In this document: positions 34,558-43,726 of the stretch, piece after piece
Layout of the letters: each line of letters begins with the position of its first letter
How positions within the stretch are numbered: the first letter of the stretch is position 1
NCBI GenBank assembly: GCA_026710905.1
Contig: JAPOQD010000118.1
Coordinates: 1 to 64,000, forward strand
Reading direction: 5' to 3'
Source of the DNA: Halieaceae bacterium
Lineage (GTDB): Bacteria; Pseudomonadota; Gammaproteobacteria; Pseudomonadales; Halieaceae
Length of the DNA stretch: 64,000 nt
The notes under the pieces: model-generated
What the model was told of the DNA's origin: nothing
Seen by the model: the letters and a program-made list of their open reading frames with translations, nothing else
The model's database searches: none
Program-made: the position numbers and the translations under genes

Positions 34558-35871
34558 ATGGTACATCGCAAGCAAATATTGTGGTTTCGCAACAGCGCAC
34601 CCTACATCAACGCCCATCGCGGCAGGACGTTTGTCCTGGTGCTGGGGGGCGAAGCCGTCCAGCAGCCGAATTTTGCCAATATCATCCACGATATCGCCCT
34701 GCTGCACAGCCTGGGGGTGCGGCTGATTCTGGTACACGGTTCCCGTCCACAAATTGAAGAGCGCCAGCATCTGGCGGGGCTGCACAGCAAGTTTCACAAC
34801 GGTGTGCGAATTACCGATGGCGCCGCCATGGAACATGTTATCGACGCCGCCGGCTCCCTGCGCGCCCGGTTCGAAGCGCTGTTGTCCATGGGCCTGCCCA
34901 ACTCGCCCATGCAGGGCGCAGGTATCCAGGTCTGTAGTGGAAATTTTGTCAGCGCCAAGCCCTTGGGTGTAGTAGAAGGTGTGGATTACGAACACACCGG
35001 AAAGGTCCGCAATATCGCCGCATCGGATCTTCATCAACACCTGGCGGCGGGCTCCATAGTGCTACTGTCGCCCCTGGGGTACTCCCGCAGCGGGAAAATT
35101 TTCAATCTTTCCCTGCACGATATCGCCGTGCGTACGGCTGCCGAAACCGGGGCGGACAAGCTGATTCTGTTCGGCAGCCAACCCGGTATCAGCAGTTCCA
35201 GCGGGGAACTGGTGCGCCAGTGCGGCATGCGTGAGGCTCTGCAACTGACGCAGGATGTAGCAGACCCGGAGCAGCGCATGCTGCTACAGGCCGCGCGGCA
35301 GGCTTGCACCGCGGGGGTGAAACGCTGCCACATTGTTTCCCACCTGGAGGATGGAGCTCTGTTGGAGGAACTGTTCAGCCACGATGGTAGTGGCACCCTG
35401 GTAGCCAACGATGATTACGAGCGGGCGCGGGCGGCGACGATTGAAGACATCGGCGGAATCCTTGAGTTAATCGAGCCCCTGGAGCGGGAGGGGGTCCTGG
35501 TGAAGCGTTCCCGGGAACTGCTGGAAGCCGAACTCGGATATTTTCGGGTGCTGGAACGGGATGGCAGGGTGATCTCCGTGGCCGCCCTGTATCCGTTTCC
35601 CGAGCACTCCACGGGTGAAATTGCCTGTATCGTGACTCACCCGGATTACCAGGGAAACCAGCGCGGCCAGCGATTGTTGAGTGAACTGGAGGCGGAGGCC
35701 TCCCGCCAGGGCCTGACTTCGGTTTTTGTACTAACGACGCAAACCGACCACTGGTTCATGGAGCAGGGCTTTGTGGAAAGCGGCCGGGACAGCCTGCCGC
35801 AAAGCAAGCAATCTCTGTACAACCTGCAACGGAATTCCAAGGTCTTCTGCAAGTCTCTGCTGCGCGGTTGA
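34558..35871 (+). CDS. argA: N-acetylglutamate synthase
   Basis: The first enzyme of arginine synthesis, 437 aa, of the two-domain gammaproteobacterial type. An amino-acid-kinase-like regulatory domain (about 1-290: RTFVLVLGGEAVQ, LGVRLILVHGSRPQIEER, AETGADKLILFGSQPGI) is followed by a GNAT acetyltransferase domain (about 295-437: GGILELIEPLEREGVLVKRS, EIACIVTHPDYQGNQRGQRL). Feedback inhibition by arginine acts through the first domain in the family. The ATG at 34558 and a TTG two codons earlier are both possible. Confidence 0.95.
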   Translation: MVHRKQILWFRNSAPYINAHRGRTFVLVLGGEAVQQPNFANIIHDIALLHSLGVRLILVHGSRPQIEERQHLAGLHSKFHNGVRITDGAAMEHVIDAAGSLRARFEALLSMGLPNSPMQGAGIQVCSGNFVSAKPLGVVEGVDYEHTGKVRNIAASDLHQHLAAGSIVLLSPLGYSRSGKIFNLSLHDIAVRTAAETGADKLILFGSQPGISSSSGELVRQCGMREALQLTQDVADPEQRMLLQAARQACTAGVKRCHIVSHLEDGALLEELFSHDGSGTLVANDDYERARAATIEDIGGILELIEPLEREGVLVKRSRELLEAELGYFRVLERDGRVISVAALYPFPEHSTGEIACIVTHPDYQGNQRGQRLLSELEAEASRQGLTSVFVLTTQTDHWFMEQGFVESGRDSLPQSKQSLYNLQRNSKVFCKSLLRG

Positions 35872-36014
35872 GCTCCTGATTATTCTTCTGCGCAGAATGG
35901 GAGGGAATCCGTTATGAGACTTAGCCTGCGCAGCTGCAGAGGAAAAATCTGGCTGGAGTCACCATACCGAATAGCGAAATGCCCGAGAGCTTACGGCCGC
36001 TGGAACTTGCCTGT

Positions 36015-37349
36015 TTAGCTGGCGAGCAACAGCGTTTTGTTGTTTTTATAGGCCTCGCCGAGTTGCCTGGTGATGAGAGCGATGGTGTCTCTTCCCACCC
36101 CGAGCGATTGCGCAACCTCAGCAAAGCTGCTAATCGCCTCGGCCACCTCGGCGATTACTTGCCGAGCCTGGCCCCAGTCGGCGAAATTGGCATGGCTCGC
36201 CAGCCGTTGAATTGCATTTAGGGAGGGTTGTTTCCCTAACCCCACGAATGACGTGGCGTGCTCGCCATGGGGCGCTGGGCTGAAAGTCACATCGTAGAAC
36301 GGGGACAACTGCCACTGGCCATCATCAGCCTGCAAAAATGCCCAGTTTTTACTGTGGTCATCATGGTTTAACGCAAACAGGTTGAATATGGCGCGGCGAA
36401 ACTGCGCCTGACCGGCGCTCGGGCTTTTGCAAAGCAGGCTGCTGGCCTTGATCAAATTTTCATAATCGAGACTCGGCATGCGGAAATCAGCATCAAGCAA
36501 GCCGCAGGCGCTGTGCAAATGCAGGCGCCCCTGCTGGCCAGTCGATAATTGCCTGGTATCAAATCGAGCCAACGCCAACCACTGTTGCGCGCCGGATTGC
36601 CTGGGCGCACTCAACAACCGCCAGTCGGACGTATCGATCCCGGCTTTTTTCGCCAAAATGAGATACGCCGCCTCACACAGCCCTTCTTCATGCCCAAGGG
36701 CCAGCCGGCTGGAGGTGAATTTCACAAGATAAGCCTTACTGCCCTGCGTGTACTGTGTGCTGCATACGGAATCGTTGTCCGGTTGCAAATACAACTGCGC
36801 TTTGGGCCGGGAACCACCTGAGCCACCCGCGGCTACCAGGGCTGAAAATACCTCTGTAGTTTGGCCATCAAAAACCTCTTGCGCCTGCAAGCCCACCTCC
36901 GCAACGCTCATGGAGGCGGCGCCGGGGTGTACAGACAGTTCAGAAACCGGCTCATAACGCAGCGAACCCATGCCACTGGCGCCGACAAAGGCCAGCCGGT
37001 CCATGGCGGTGACCTGCCCCGGCAAAAGGCCGGCCTGGCGTAACACCCGGTCCATCAGCATCAGCCCCCAGCCATCGGGCAGGGAGTCTGCAAAGACACC
37101 GTGTAACCCTTGATGGGGGAGACCTGGAGCGCTTTGCAGCGAGGTATCAAACAGCAACTTGAATGGCGACAAGTTGGCGAAACGCGCCACATAGTCACCC
37201 TGGTACTGAAAAAATACGCCCTGCCGGTTTTGCGCAAGGGTTCCAACCCGGCACTGCTTGCCATCGCTGAGAGTGCGCCAGATATCCAGCTTTTTGACTG
37301 GGCTAGCAGCCTGACGGACTTGGGCGTCCGTCAGGCTGCTAGGGTTCAT
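36015..37349 (-). CDS. hipA: HipA-family serine/threonine kinase toxin
   Basis: A 444-aa HipA-like protein; family members phosphorylate glutamyl-tRNA synthetase or other targets and induce dormancy. The N-terminal couple_hipA domain (about 25-130) has GTLAQNRQGVFFQY and LPDGWGLMLMDRVLRQAGLL. The kinase part has a glycine-rich loop AAGGSGGSRPKAQLYL, the catalytic segment FNLFALNHDDHSKNWAFLQ and the metal-binding SPFYDVTFSP. GAGGAGG lies 7 bp before the ATG at 37349, which overlaps the end of hipB by 11 bp. All key kinase residues are present, so the toxin is probably active. The target is unknown. Confidence 0.9.
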   Translation of the reverse strand: MNPSSLTDAQVRQAASPVKKLDIWRTLSDGKQCRVGTLAQNRQGVFFQYQGDYVARFANLSPFKLLFDTSLQSAPGLPHQGLHGVFADSLPDGWGLMLMDRVLRQAGLLPGQVTAMDRLAFVGASGMGSLRYEPVSELSVHPGAASMSVAEVGLQAQEVFDGQTTEVFSALVAAGGSGGSRPKAQLYLQPDNDSVCSTQYTQGSKAYLVKFTSSRLALGHEEGLCEAAYLILAKKAGIDTSDWRLLSAPRQSGAQQWLALARFDTRQLSTGQQGRLHLHSACGLLDADFRMPSLDYENLIKASSLLCKSPSAGQAQFRRAIFNLFALNHDDHSKNWAFLQADDGQWQLSPFYDVTFSPAPHGEHATSFVGLGKQPSLNAIQRLASHANFADWGQARQVIAEVAEAISSFAEVAQSLGVGRDTIALITRQLGEAYKNNKTLLLAS

Positions 37350-37617
37350 TGAGCACCTCCTCAATGCTGCTTGGAAACTTGCGCGCCGGCAGGCGCGTCA
37401 ATTCGTTGAGGCGAGCCAGGTCATCCACGCATTGCCACAACAGCAGAAACTGGCGCAAGGAAATTTGCCCGGTGGTTTCAAACTTCTTGATGGTGGGTGC
37501 GGGCACCGTACTGCGGAGGGCTAATGCCTCACGCGAGAGCCGCAGCGTTTTACGCTGACGCCGGAGGTGCTCGCGAAACGCGGTTTGCAGGTCCGCCGCG
37601 GAGAATAATGAGAGCAT
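37339..37617 (-). CDS. hipB: HipB-like XRE-family antitoxin / repressor
   Basis: A 92-aa protein with a Cro/C1-type helix-turn-helix (about residues 12-70: LRRQRKTLRLSREALALRST, VPAPTIKKFETTGQISLRQF). It is the expected antitoxin of the overlapping hipA and should bind its own promoter, where a perfect palindrome lies at 37632-37650. The sequence is shorter and more divergent than E. coli HipB. Confidence 0.87.
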   Translation of the reverse strand: MLSLFSAADLQTAFREHLRRQRKTLRLSREALALRSTVPAPTIKKFETTGQISLRQFLLLWQCVDDLARLNELTRLPARKFPSSIEEVLNEP

Positions 37618-37631
37618 GGTCTGATACCGGA

Positions 37632-37685
37632 TATAATAGTATCTATTATAGCTTGATATTTACCAATTAGGATATTTATATATCC
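37632..37685 (-). promoter_or_regulatory. Palindromic operators upstream of hipB
   Basis: TATAATAGTATCTATTATA (37632-37650) is a perfect palindrome 15 bp before the hipB start and includes a -10-like TATAAT on the minus strand. A second inverted repeat, GGATAT-TTAT-ATATCC (37670-37685), lies 20 bp further upstream, and a single GGATAT half-site is at 37629. Two spaced sites agree with cooperative repression by a HipAB complex. The AT-rich sequence contrasts with the GC-rich flanks. Confidence 0.6.
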
Positions 37686-37724
37686 AAAATGCGGGCAACT
37701 ACTCACACCCCACAGCTTGTGTGG

Positions 37725-37774
37725 GGCCCTGTGCCCGAAGGGTGCGCCATGGCGCACCCTCCGGGCACAGGGCC
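37725..37774. repeat. 50-bp near-perfect palindrome (C-type repeat)
   Basis: Two 25-bp arms meet at a CCATGG centre with no spacer; 24 of 25 positions pair. Arm sequence contains GCCCTGTGCCCGAAGGGTGC, the C arm found at 1180, 48464 and 54432. Here it is present as an inverted duplication. It lies between the hipB operators and ilvD, in a 400-bp gap (37618-38017) with no gene. Confidence 0.7.
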
Positions 37775-37805
37775 GCCATCGGTCATCCTAGCGCCGTGGG
37801 TTTGC

Positions 37806-37903
37806 GGGTCGCACATGTGCGACCCCTGGACTGGTGAACCCGAGTCCGGCGGTTGGTCATTTGACCCTGCCCCATGCCGTAGGGACGACGCATGCGTCGC
37901 CCC
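37806..37903. repeat. Two B-type palindromes upstream of ilvD
   Basis: GGGTCGCACATGTGCGACCC (37806-37825) is identical to copies at 6602 and 54410. A variant, GGGACGACGCATGCGTCGCC, begins at 37882. A decayed A-type end (GCGCCATATCAGGGCTAAAG, about 37944-37963) follows. They lie within 215 bp upstream of the ilvD ATG and could influence its leader. Confidence 0.6.
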
Positions 37904-38017
37904 AATACAGCGGGGCTGCAACGCCCTCGAGATGAATGCTAGCGCCATATCAGGGCTAAAGCGGGCAGAGTGATATGGTATGCTCTACACCTCCTGAAAC
38001 CTACAGCGGAACCGCAG

Positions 38018-39853
38018 ATGCCCGAGTACCGCTCCAGAACTTCCACTCACGGCCGCAATATGGCGGGAGCCCGGGCTTTGTGGCGGGCTACGGGTATGCA
38101 GGATGATGACTTTCAGAAGCCCATCATCGCCATCGCCAACTCCTTTACCCAGTTTGTGCCGGGACATGTTCACCTCAAGGATCTGGGCCAGTTGGTGGCG
38201 GGGGAAATCCAGCGCTGTGGCGGTGTCGCCAAGGAGTTCAACACCATCGCGGTGGATGACGGTATCGCCATGGGCCACGACGGCATGCTGTACAGCCTGC
38301 CGTCCCGCGACCTGATCGCCGACTCGGTGGAATACATGGTCAATGCCCATTGCGCCGACGCGCTGGTCTGCATCTCCAATTGCGACAAGATTACCCCGGG
38401 AATGCTGAACGCGGCCATGCGCCTCAACATCCCCACGATTTTTGTCTCGGGCGGCCCCATGGAAGCCGGCAAAACCCGGCTGGCGGAGCACAAGCTGGAC
38501 TTGATTGACGCCATGGTGATTGCCGCGGATGAGAGCGCCAGCGATGCCGAGGTAGCCGAGTACGAACGCTCCGCCTGCCCCACTTGCGGCAGTTGCTCGG
38601 GGATGTTCACCGCCAACTCCATGAATTGTCTGACCGAGGCGCTCGGCCTGTCGCTGCCTGGCAACGGCTCGACCCTCGCTACCCACGCCGACCGGGAGCA
38701 ACTGTTTCTGCGCGCCGGGCAGCACATCGTGGCGCTGGCCAAGCGCTATTATGAGCAAGAAGATGAAAGCGTGCTGCCACGCAGCGTTGGCAGCAAACGC
38801 GCCTTTGAAAATGCCATGAGCCTGGACATCGCCATGGGCGGCTCCACCAATACCATCCTGCATCTGCTGGCCGCAGCCCAGGAGGCAGAGTTGGACTTCA
38901 ACCTGCGCGACATAGACCGGCTGTCACGCGGGGTCCCCCAACTGTGCAAGGTCGCGCCCAGTACGCCCCAGTATCATATGGAAGATGTACACCGGGCCGG
39001 TGGCGTCATGGCCATTCTGGGGGAGTTGGACCGCGCCGGGCTGTTGTATGGTGACTGCCCCACGGTGCACAGCGCAAGTTTTGACGAAGCCCTGGAGCGC
39101 TGGGATATTATGCGAACCCAGGACGCCGAAGTTCTCAGTTTCTTCGCTGCCGGCCCCGGCGGCATCCCCACCCAGACTGCCTTCAGCCAGGAGACCCGCT
39201 GGCCCAGCCTGGATACGGACCGGGCGGGGGGTTGTATTCGCTCGCTGGGTAATGCCTATTCCACGGAGGGCGGGCTGGCCGTCCTGTTCGGCAATCTGGC
39301 TGAAGACGGCTGCGTGGTGAAGACGGCCGGGGTCGATGACAGCAACCTGGTGTTTGCGGGCCCAGCCTTTGTTTGCGAAAGCCAGGAAGCCGCCGTTGCC
39401 GCCATACTCAACAACGAGGTCAAGGCCGGCGATGTGGTGGTGGTGCGCTATGAAGGCCCCAAGGGTGGGCCGGGCATGCAGGAGATGCTGTATCCGACCA
39501 GTTACCTCAAGTCCAGGGGCCTGGGCAAAGCCTGCGCCCTGTTGACGGATGGCCGCTTTTCCGGGGGCACCTCCGGGCTCTCAGTTGGCCATGTTTCACC
39601 TGAGGCCGCCGCCGGTGGCGCCATCGGCCTGGTGCGGCCGGGGGATATCATCCACATCAATATCCCCGAGCGCAGCATCAATGTGGCTCTGTCCGGGCAG
39701 GAGTTGGCGCTGCGCCGCGAGGAGCAGCAACTTGCGGGCTGGCAGCCGGCCCAGCCCCGCCCCCGCAAGATCACCGCGTCGCTCAGGGCCTACGCAAAAT
39801 TGGTGACCAGCGCGGACCTCGGCGCGGTAAGAGACCTTTCGCAACTGGGTTGA
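38018..39853 (+). CDS. ilvD: Dihydroxy-acid dehydratase
   Basis: An iron-sulfur enzyme that dehydrates dihydroxy acids in valine, isoleucine and leucine synthesis. The 611-aa protein has cluster cysteines in [13 protein letters not shown] and [19 protein letters not shown], plus [24 protein letters not shown]-like [13 protein letters not shown], and [16 protein letters not shown] near the C-terminus. The start at 38018 ([19 protein letters not shown]) is the family N-terminus. Works in the same pathway as IlvA at 2123, but is not linked to other ilv genes. Confidence 0.97.
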   Translation: MPEYRSRTSTHGRNMAGARALWRATGMQDDDFQKPIIAIANSFTQFVPGHVHLKDLGQLVAGEIQRCGGVAKEFNTIAVDDGIAMGHDGMLYSLPSRDLIADSVEYMVNAHCADALVCISNCDKITPGMLNAAMRLNIPTIFVSGGPMEAGKTRLAEHKLDLIDAMVIAADESASDAEVAEYERSACPTCGSCSGMFTANSMNCLTEALGLSLPGNGSTLATHADREQLFLRAGQHIVALAKRYYEQEDESVLPRSVGSKRAFENAMSLDIAMGGSTNTILHLLAAAQEAELDFNLRDIDRLSRGVPQLCKVAPSTPQYHMEDVHRAGGVMAILGELDRAGLLYGDCPTVHSASFDEALERWDIMRTQDAEVLSFFAAGPGGIPTQTAFSQETRWPSLDTDRAGGCIRSLGNAYSTEGGLAVLFGNLAEDGCVVKTAGVDDSNLVFAGPAFVCESQEAAVAAILNNEVKAGDVVVVRYEGPKGGPGMQEMLYPTSYLKSRGLGKACALLTDGRFSGGTSGLSVGHVSPEAAAGGAIGLVRPGDIIHINIPERSINVALSGQELALRREEQQLAGWQPAQPRPRKITASLRAYAKLVTSADLGAVRDLSQLG

Positions 39854-39876
39854 GCGGGGAGGGCGCGAAGGCGGAA

Positions 39877-40260
39877 TTAAAGGCCTTTCATTACCAGCAT
39901 CAGCAAGTCGCCGATCAGCAGGGTCAGCAGGGCAAGGCTGCCGATGAGAAATCCCGGCCCGCGTTTTCCCGGATCCTTGACATAACCCCGCGCATAGACA
40001 ATGCGGCCAAGCAGAAATACCAGACCGAGGGCGGCGGCAGCCTGCGCATGGACGTAATAGCCAAAAATCCACAGGGCCGGATAGAGGATGATCAACTGCT
40101 CCACGGTGTTCTGCTGCACCCGGAAGACCCGCTCAAATTTGGGGTCGCCGGTGCAAGCCGGCGCGCTGATGCCTGTCTCGCTACGGCTTTTGCCTACCAG
40201 GATTGTCAGATAAAGATACTGCAAGGCAATCAAAATACTGATCAGGGCGACAAGTTCCAT
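39877..40260 (-). CDS. MAPEG family membrane protein
   Basis: A 127-aa protein with four hydrophobic segments: LVALISILIALQYLYLTILV, TVEQLIILYPALWIFGYYVH, AAALGLVFLLGRIVYARGYV and FLIGSLALLTLLIGDLLMLV. The RVQQNTVEQLI...P segment and the YARGY motif are characteristic of the MAPEG superfamily, which includes glutathione-dependent microsomal transferases. GGAG precedes the ATG at 40260 by 8 bp. Bacterial members have mostly unknown substrates. Confidence 0.87.
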   Translation of the reverse strand: MELVALISILIALQYLYLTILVGKSRSETGISAPACTGDPKFERVFRVQQNTVEQLIILYPALWIFGYYVHAQAAAALGLVFLLGRIVYARGYVKDPGKRGPGFLIGSLALLTLLIGDLLMLVMKGL

Positions 40261-40551
40261 GGTTGTTCTCCGCAAAAAATCGTGCCCTCAGCATACAACG
40301 GCCGCCGCCGGCTTCGCCAGCGCCCAATGACTGCGCCGGGTTGAAAATTGATGGCGGGTTACTCCCCTGCTAACACCTTTTCCTGCAGAGGTTCAATGGG
40401 CATCTCCGCAAATAAAAACACTGTGGCCACAGGGAAAATACTCTCCCCGCCGGACCAAACTTATGTTGCCGGTGTGCGTTTTCTGGAGTATTCTGAAGGG
40501 CCTTGCCGGCTGCCGGCATGAATAATAAATACGCTGTGTGGAGGTTTCCGG

Positions 40552-41763
40552 ATGGCAGGAACCTGGAACGATATCGCCAGAGAGTACCGGCGGGCTTCTA
40601 GTATCAACCGCATCGGCCGGCATGTAGCCTGGGAAAGGATCACACAACCCAAGCCGGTTGATTTGACGGAGGTTCCTCCTTCTCCTGAAGCTCTGACCAA
40701 AGAGTACCTCACGGCGATACTGTGCGGGGAATACCCCGGGGCAGAGGTAAGGTCAATCATCCTCGGTGAGGAGAGTTCGGGTTCCGGTAACCGCTGCGCA
40801 ATAGAGCTTGGCTATAATGAAATCGGTGAGCGCGCCGGGCTTCCCAAATATCTTTTTCACAAATGCGAAAAGGATTTCTACGTCAGATTGCACCTGCGCC
40901 GCCTTGAAATCGACCAGAATGAGCCAAAGTTTTACAGCGTAATCCAACCTGAGGTCAATATCGAAACACCCAAGGCATACTTGGCTGCCTTCGATGAAAG
41001 GTCGTGCCGTTTGTCCCTTTTGATGGAAGATGTCTCCAGGGAGCAGGGGGCGGTATTTTTTGAGGTCAACTCTCAGGTTAGCCGATCCGACATTGAACAA
41101 ATGCTCTCCATTCTGGCTGGCCTGCATGCCAAATACTGGGGTAGTGAACGCCTTGATCAGGAGTTTACCTGGCTGATGAATCCTGCCCGGTTTTCGCAAA
41201 AACTGATCGAGGGCATGGAGTTGGAGCAACTGACCAGCAATGGTCTGGAACGAGCTGTTTCCGTGCTGCCGGCTTCACTGGCCGGCCGCAAGGACGATAT
41301 CTGGAATGCTTTTCTCGCCGCCATGGAAATCAGCAGCCGGGCGCCGCATACCTACCTGTGCGGGGACCCCCATTTGCGAAATTTTTATAAACTGGCTTCC
41401 GGCAAAATTGGTCTTGCCGACTGGCAGGTCACCATGAAAGGGGCGTGGAGCCATGATTTTGACTATACCCTGCTGACCTCACTACCCATTGAACAGCGGC
41501 GAGCCTGGGAGAGGGAACTGTTGGCGTATTACCTCGGCAATCTTGAGGGCCGGGGTGTTACGCCACCCAACCCTGGAGAGGCATGGGAGATATACCGGCG
41601 CCAGACTTTGTATACCTTTGTCGGTTGGCTGGTAACTATCGGCTTTGGCGACCTGCAGCCAAGTATGCAGCCGGACACGGAATCCCTTGAGATCATCAGG
41701 CGCGCTGCCGCCGCGGTAGAAGATCTGGGTAGCCTGGAAGCCTTGCTGAATCAATCGGCATGA
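40552..41763 (+). CDS. Aminoglycoside-phosphotransferase-fold kinase (ecdysteroid-kinase-like)
   Basis: A 403-aa kinase-like protein of the APH/CHK superfamily, which phosphorylates hydroxyl groups of small molecules. Around residue 280 is the Brenner-like motif YLCGDPHLRNFYKL, in which the usual leading His is Cys, followed about 13 residues later by GLADWQ with the metal-binding Asp. An N-lobe strand segment (ILGEESSGSGNRCAIELGY), LSLLMEDVS and ILAGLHAKYW fit the fold. It starts a same-strand group with a small ORF and a Rieske oxygenase. The substrate is unknown. Confidence 0.78.
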   Translation: MAGTWNDIAREYRRASSINRIGRHVAWERITQPKPVDLTEVPPSPEALTKEYLTAILCGEYPGAEVRSIILGEESSGSGNRCAIELGYNEIGERAGLPKYLFHKCEKDFYVRLHLRRLEIDQNEPKFYSVIQPEVNIETPKAYLAAFDERSCRLSLLMEDVSREQGAVFFEVNSQVSRSDIEQMLSILAGLHAKYWGSERLDQEFTWLMNPARFSQKLIEGMELEQLTSNGLERAVSVLPASLAGRKDDIWNAFLAAMEISSRAPHTYLCGDPHLRNFYKLASGKIGLADWQVTMKGAWSHDFDYTLLTSLPIEQRRAWERELLAYYLGNLEGRGVTPPNPGEAWEIYRRQTLYTFVGWLVTIGFGDLQPSMQPDTESLEIIRRAAAAVEDLGSLEALLNQSA

Positions 41764-41806
41764 CGGGCCGGGCCTTCATCAACAACCATCTACCGGGAAC
41801 AAGACA

Positions 41807-42007
41807 ATGGCTGCACTTAAGGAATTCACGATCACCCGGCAAAGCGGCGAGACCTGGGAATATCGTATTGAGATCGTCGATGACCAGGGATCGTGCACAA
41901 GGTTTTCCGCCGGCTTTGATGAACTTGATAAAATTGCCCTGGCGATTGATGAAGAAATGGCCGCTATTGTTGATGCGGCAGAAAAAATGACAGACGCACA
42001 TCAATGA
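41807..42007 (+). CDS. Small acidic protein of unknown function
   Basis: A 66-aa ORF 43 bp after the kinase gene. It is predicted beta-strand rich in the first half (LKEFTITRQSGETWEYRIEI) and an acidic helix in the second (DKIALAIDEEMAAIVDAAEK). No signal peptide or membrane segment. Not recognised as any named family. It is supported by its position between two co-oriented genes and by coherent amino-acid composition; a leader or chance ORF remains possible. Confidence 0.6.
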   Translation: MAALKEFTITRQSGETWEYRIEIVDDQGSCTRFSAGFDELDKIALAIDEEMAAIVDAAEKMTDAHQ

Positions 42008-42123
42008 AGTAAGGGCTGCTGATAGCGCGTATTTTCGTTTTGTGCCGAGTGTCTGGGGTCGTCTGAAAACCGGTTGAGTCTTTCCTTTTAAACTTCCATG
42101 CGAATCATCTTCAGGAGCAACCC

Positions 42124-43311
42124 GTGAATATCTCCCTCAAAGAGGAACTTTCGGCATTCGGCGCCAAGCCTGTATCTGTAGATATCTACTGCTCCCCCGA
42201 ACACTTCGAGCTTGAATGCCGGCACGTCTTCAAAAAGACCTGGCTTTACGCCGGACGGGAATTTGATATTCCCGAGCCCGGCGACTACTTCGTCAAGAAT
42301 CTGGATTTTCTGCACGCTTCCGTCCTGGTTGTGCGGGGAAATGACGGCAAGTTACGCGCATTTCATAATGTGTGTTCCCATCGGCAGTCTACCCTGGCCT
42401 GGGACCAGAAGGGGCATGCCAGGCGTTTTGTGTGCAAGTACCACGGCTGGGGCTACGACCTGGAAGGAAACTTGCGCAGTGTCCCCGACGAGCAATATTT
42501 CTATGGCCTGGACAAGAAACGTTGCGGCCTCACGCCGCTGGCCGTAGACGCTGTCAGCGGCCTTGTCTTTATCAACCTCGACCCGGCGCCAGAGCAGACC
42601 CTGCGGCAATCTCTGGGCGAAATTGTCGGCAGGCTGGCCGAGTTTCCCCTGGAGGAGTGGTCTCGCAACTATACCTTCAGTGCTGAAATCCCCACAAACT
42701 GGAAGTGTATCGTGGATAACTTCCAGGAGACCTACCATGTTTCCTGCGCACACGCGGTCAGTGTCGGCGACCGATCAGTAGGTCCTGAAAACCCGATGGG
42801 CCATCCCTTGAAGTTCGAATTTTTCGGCCTTCACCGGGGCATGGATATCTGGGCCAATCCCGAGCACAAGCCTACACTGGTTGAAAGTTATGCTGTCCGT
42901 AACGGCGGCATTGTAGGCCAGACCACGAGTGAGAACCGGTCGGATAATGCCGCCATGTTCGTTTTTGGTCTCTTTCCCAATATCGTGCTCAATGTGACGC
43001 CCTATTTTCTCCAGCTACATGAGCTCATTCCAATTTCGGCGGGCCGTACCCACTGGAGCACTACCGCTTTTTTCCCGGCGGCAAAAAACGCCGGGCAACG
43101 CATGAGCCAGGAATTCAGCTCTGTCTTGTTGCGTGATATTACTGCCGAGGACTTGGGTATCCTTGGTTCACTGCAAAAAAACATGCTTTCCGGAGCCAGG
43201 AAAGAGATTCAATTTCAGGCAGTAGAAGTATTGTGCCGGCATATGGTAAACGGCCTGGAAAAATACATCCGCGATGGCCAGGAGCGCGAGCAGAGGGTGG
43301 CCGATGGCTGA
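42124..43311 (+). CDS. Rieske non-heme iron oxygenase, alpha subunit
   Basis: A 395-aa ring-hydroxylating-type oxygenase subunit. The Rieske [2Fe-2S] ligands are in NVCSHRQSTL and VCKYHGWGYDLEGNL (CxH-N-CxxH, about residues 84-106). The mononuclear iron motif is DNFQETYHVSCAHAV (about 200-214), with the bridging Asp. Overall it resembles the choline/carnitine/glycine-betaine and GbcA-like branch more than benzoate dioxygenases; that is a loose judgement. It starts with GTG after AGGAGCAACCC. No reductase or ferredoxin gene is nearby, so electrons must come from elsewhere. The next ORF overlaps its stop. Confidence 0.9.
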   Translation: MNISLKEELSAFGAKPVSVDIYCSPEHFELECRHVFKKTWLYAGREFDIPEPGDYFVKNLDFLHASVLVVRGNDGKLRAFHNVCSHRQSTLAWDQKGHARRFVCKYHGWGYDLEGNLRSVPDEQYFYGLDKKRCGLTPLAVDAVSGLVFINLDPAPEQTLRQSLGEIVGRLAEFPLEEWSRNYTFSAEIPTNWKCIVDNFQETYHVSCAHAVSVGDRSVGPENPMGHPLKFEFFGLHRGMDIWANPEHKPTLVESYAVRNGGIVGQTTSENRSDNAAMFVFGLFPNIVLNVTPYFLQLHELIPISAGRTHWSTTAFFPAAKNAGQRMSQEFSSVLLRDITAEDLGILGSLQKNMLSGARKEIQFQAVEVLCRHMVNGLEKYIRDGQEREQRVADG

Positions 43312-43663
43312 GGGCGCCGCTCCCCGGCCGCGTTTGCCGGATGCTTTCCAGGATCTCGAGCCTTTTATTGATACCTGGGCGGTGCAGACCATGGCAGCCC
43401 GCCATCAGCGGCGTCTGTCTTCTACCGCGGAGGAAAGACAAGGCTTTTATGACGCCATCACACCCCGTCTGGAAGATATCCTGAAGTATCTGAATGATTT
43501 CCCCCTGGACGACCTTCCCGGGGATGCCCTCACTTTGATGCAACTGTTGCTTTCCTCGGTCGAGGTTTCTCTGAGTATCGAGGTGTTTGACCCTGAAAAG
43601 GAACAACTACATGCAAAGGACGCGGCGCGTATTGAAATTTCCCACGAGTTGGATGATTTCTAG
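43304..43663 (+). CDS. Small protein coupled to the Rieske oxygenase
   Basis: A 119-aa ORF whose ATG lies inside the last codons of the oxygenase gene (ATGGCTGA at 43304-43311), implying translational coupling. Predicted mostly helical: FQDLEPFIDTWAVQTMAARH, ERQGFYDAITPRLEDILKYL, DALTLMQLLLSSVEVSLSI. No metal-binding motif or membrane segment. It is not like the usual cystatin-fold beta subunit of ring-hydroxylating dioxygenases. A partner or chaperone of the oxygenase is inferred from coupling only. Confidence 0.72.
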   Translation: MAEGAAPRPRLPDAFQDLEPFIDTWAVQTMAARHQRRLSSTAEERQGFYDAITPRLEDILKYLNDFPLDDLPGDALTLMQLLLSSVEVSLSIEVFDPEKEQLHAKDAARIEISHELDDF

Positions 43664-43726
43664 CCCGGATGTTGCACCCTCCGGAAACAAGTGCGGGCAT
43701 TGGGTCGCCCGAGGCCCCTCCCGGCG

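Noticed and set aside
41001..43700. Possible complete aromatic dioxygenase operon
   Set aside because: Only an alpha subunit is present; no reductase, ferredoxin, classical beta subunit or ring-cleavage gene lies nearby.
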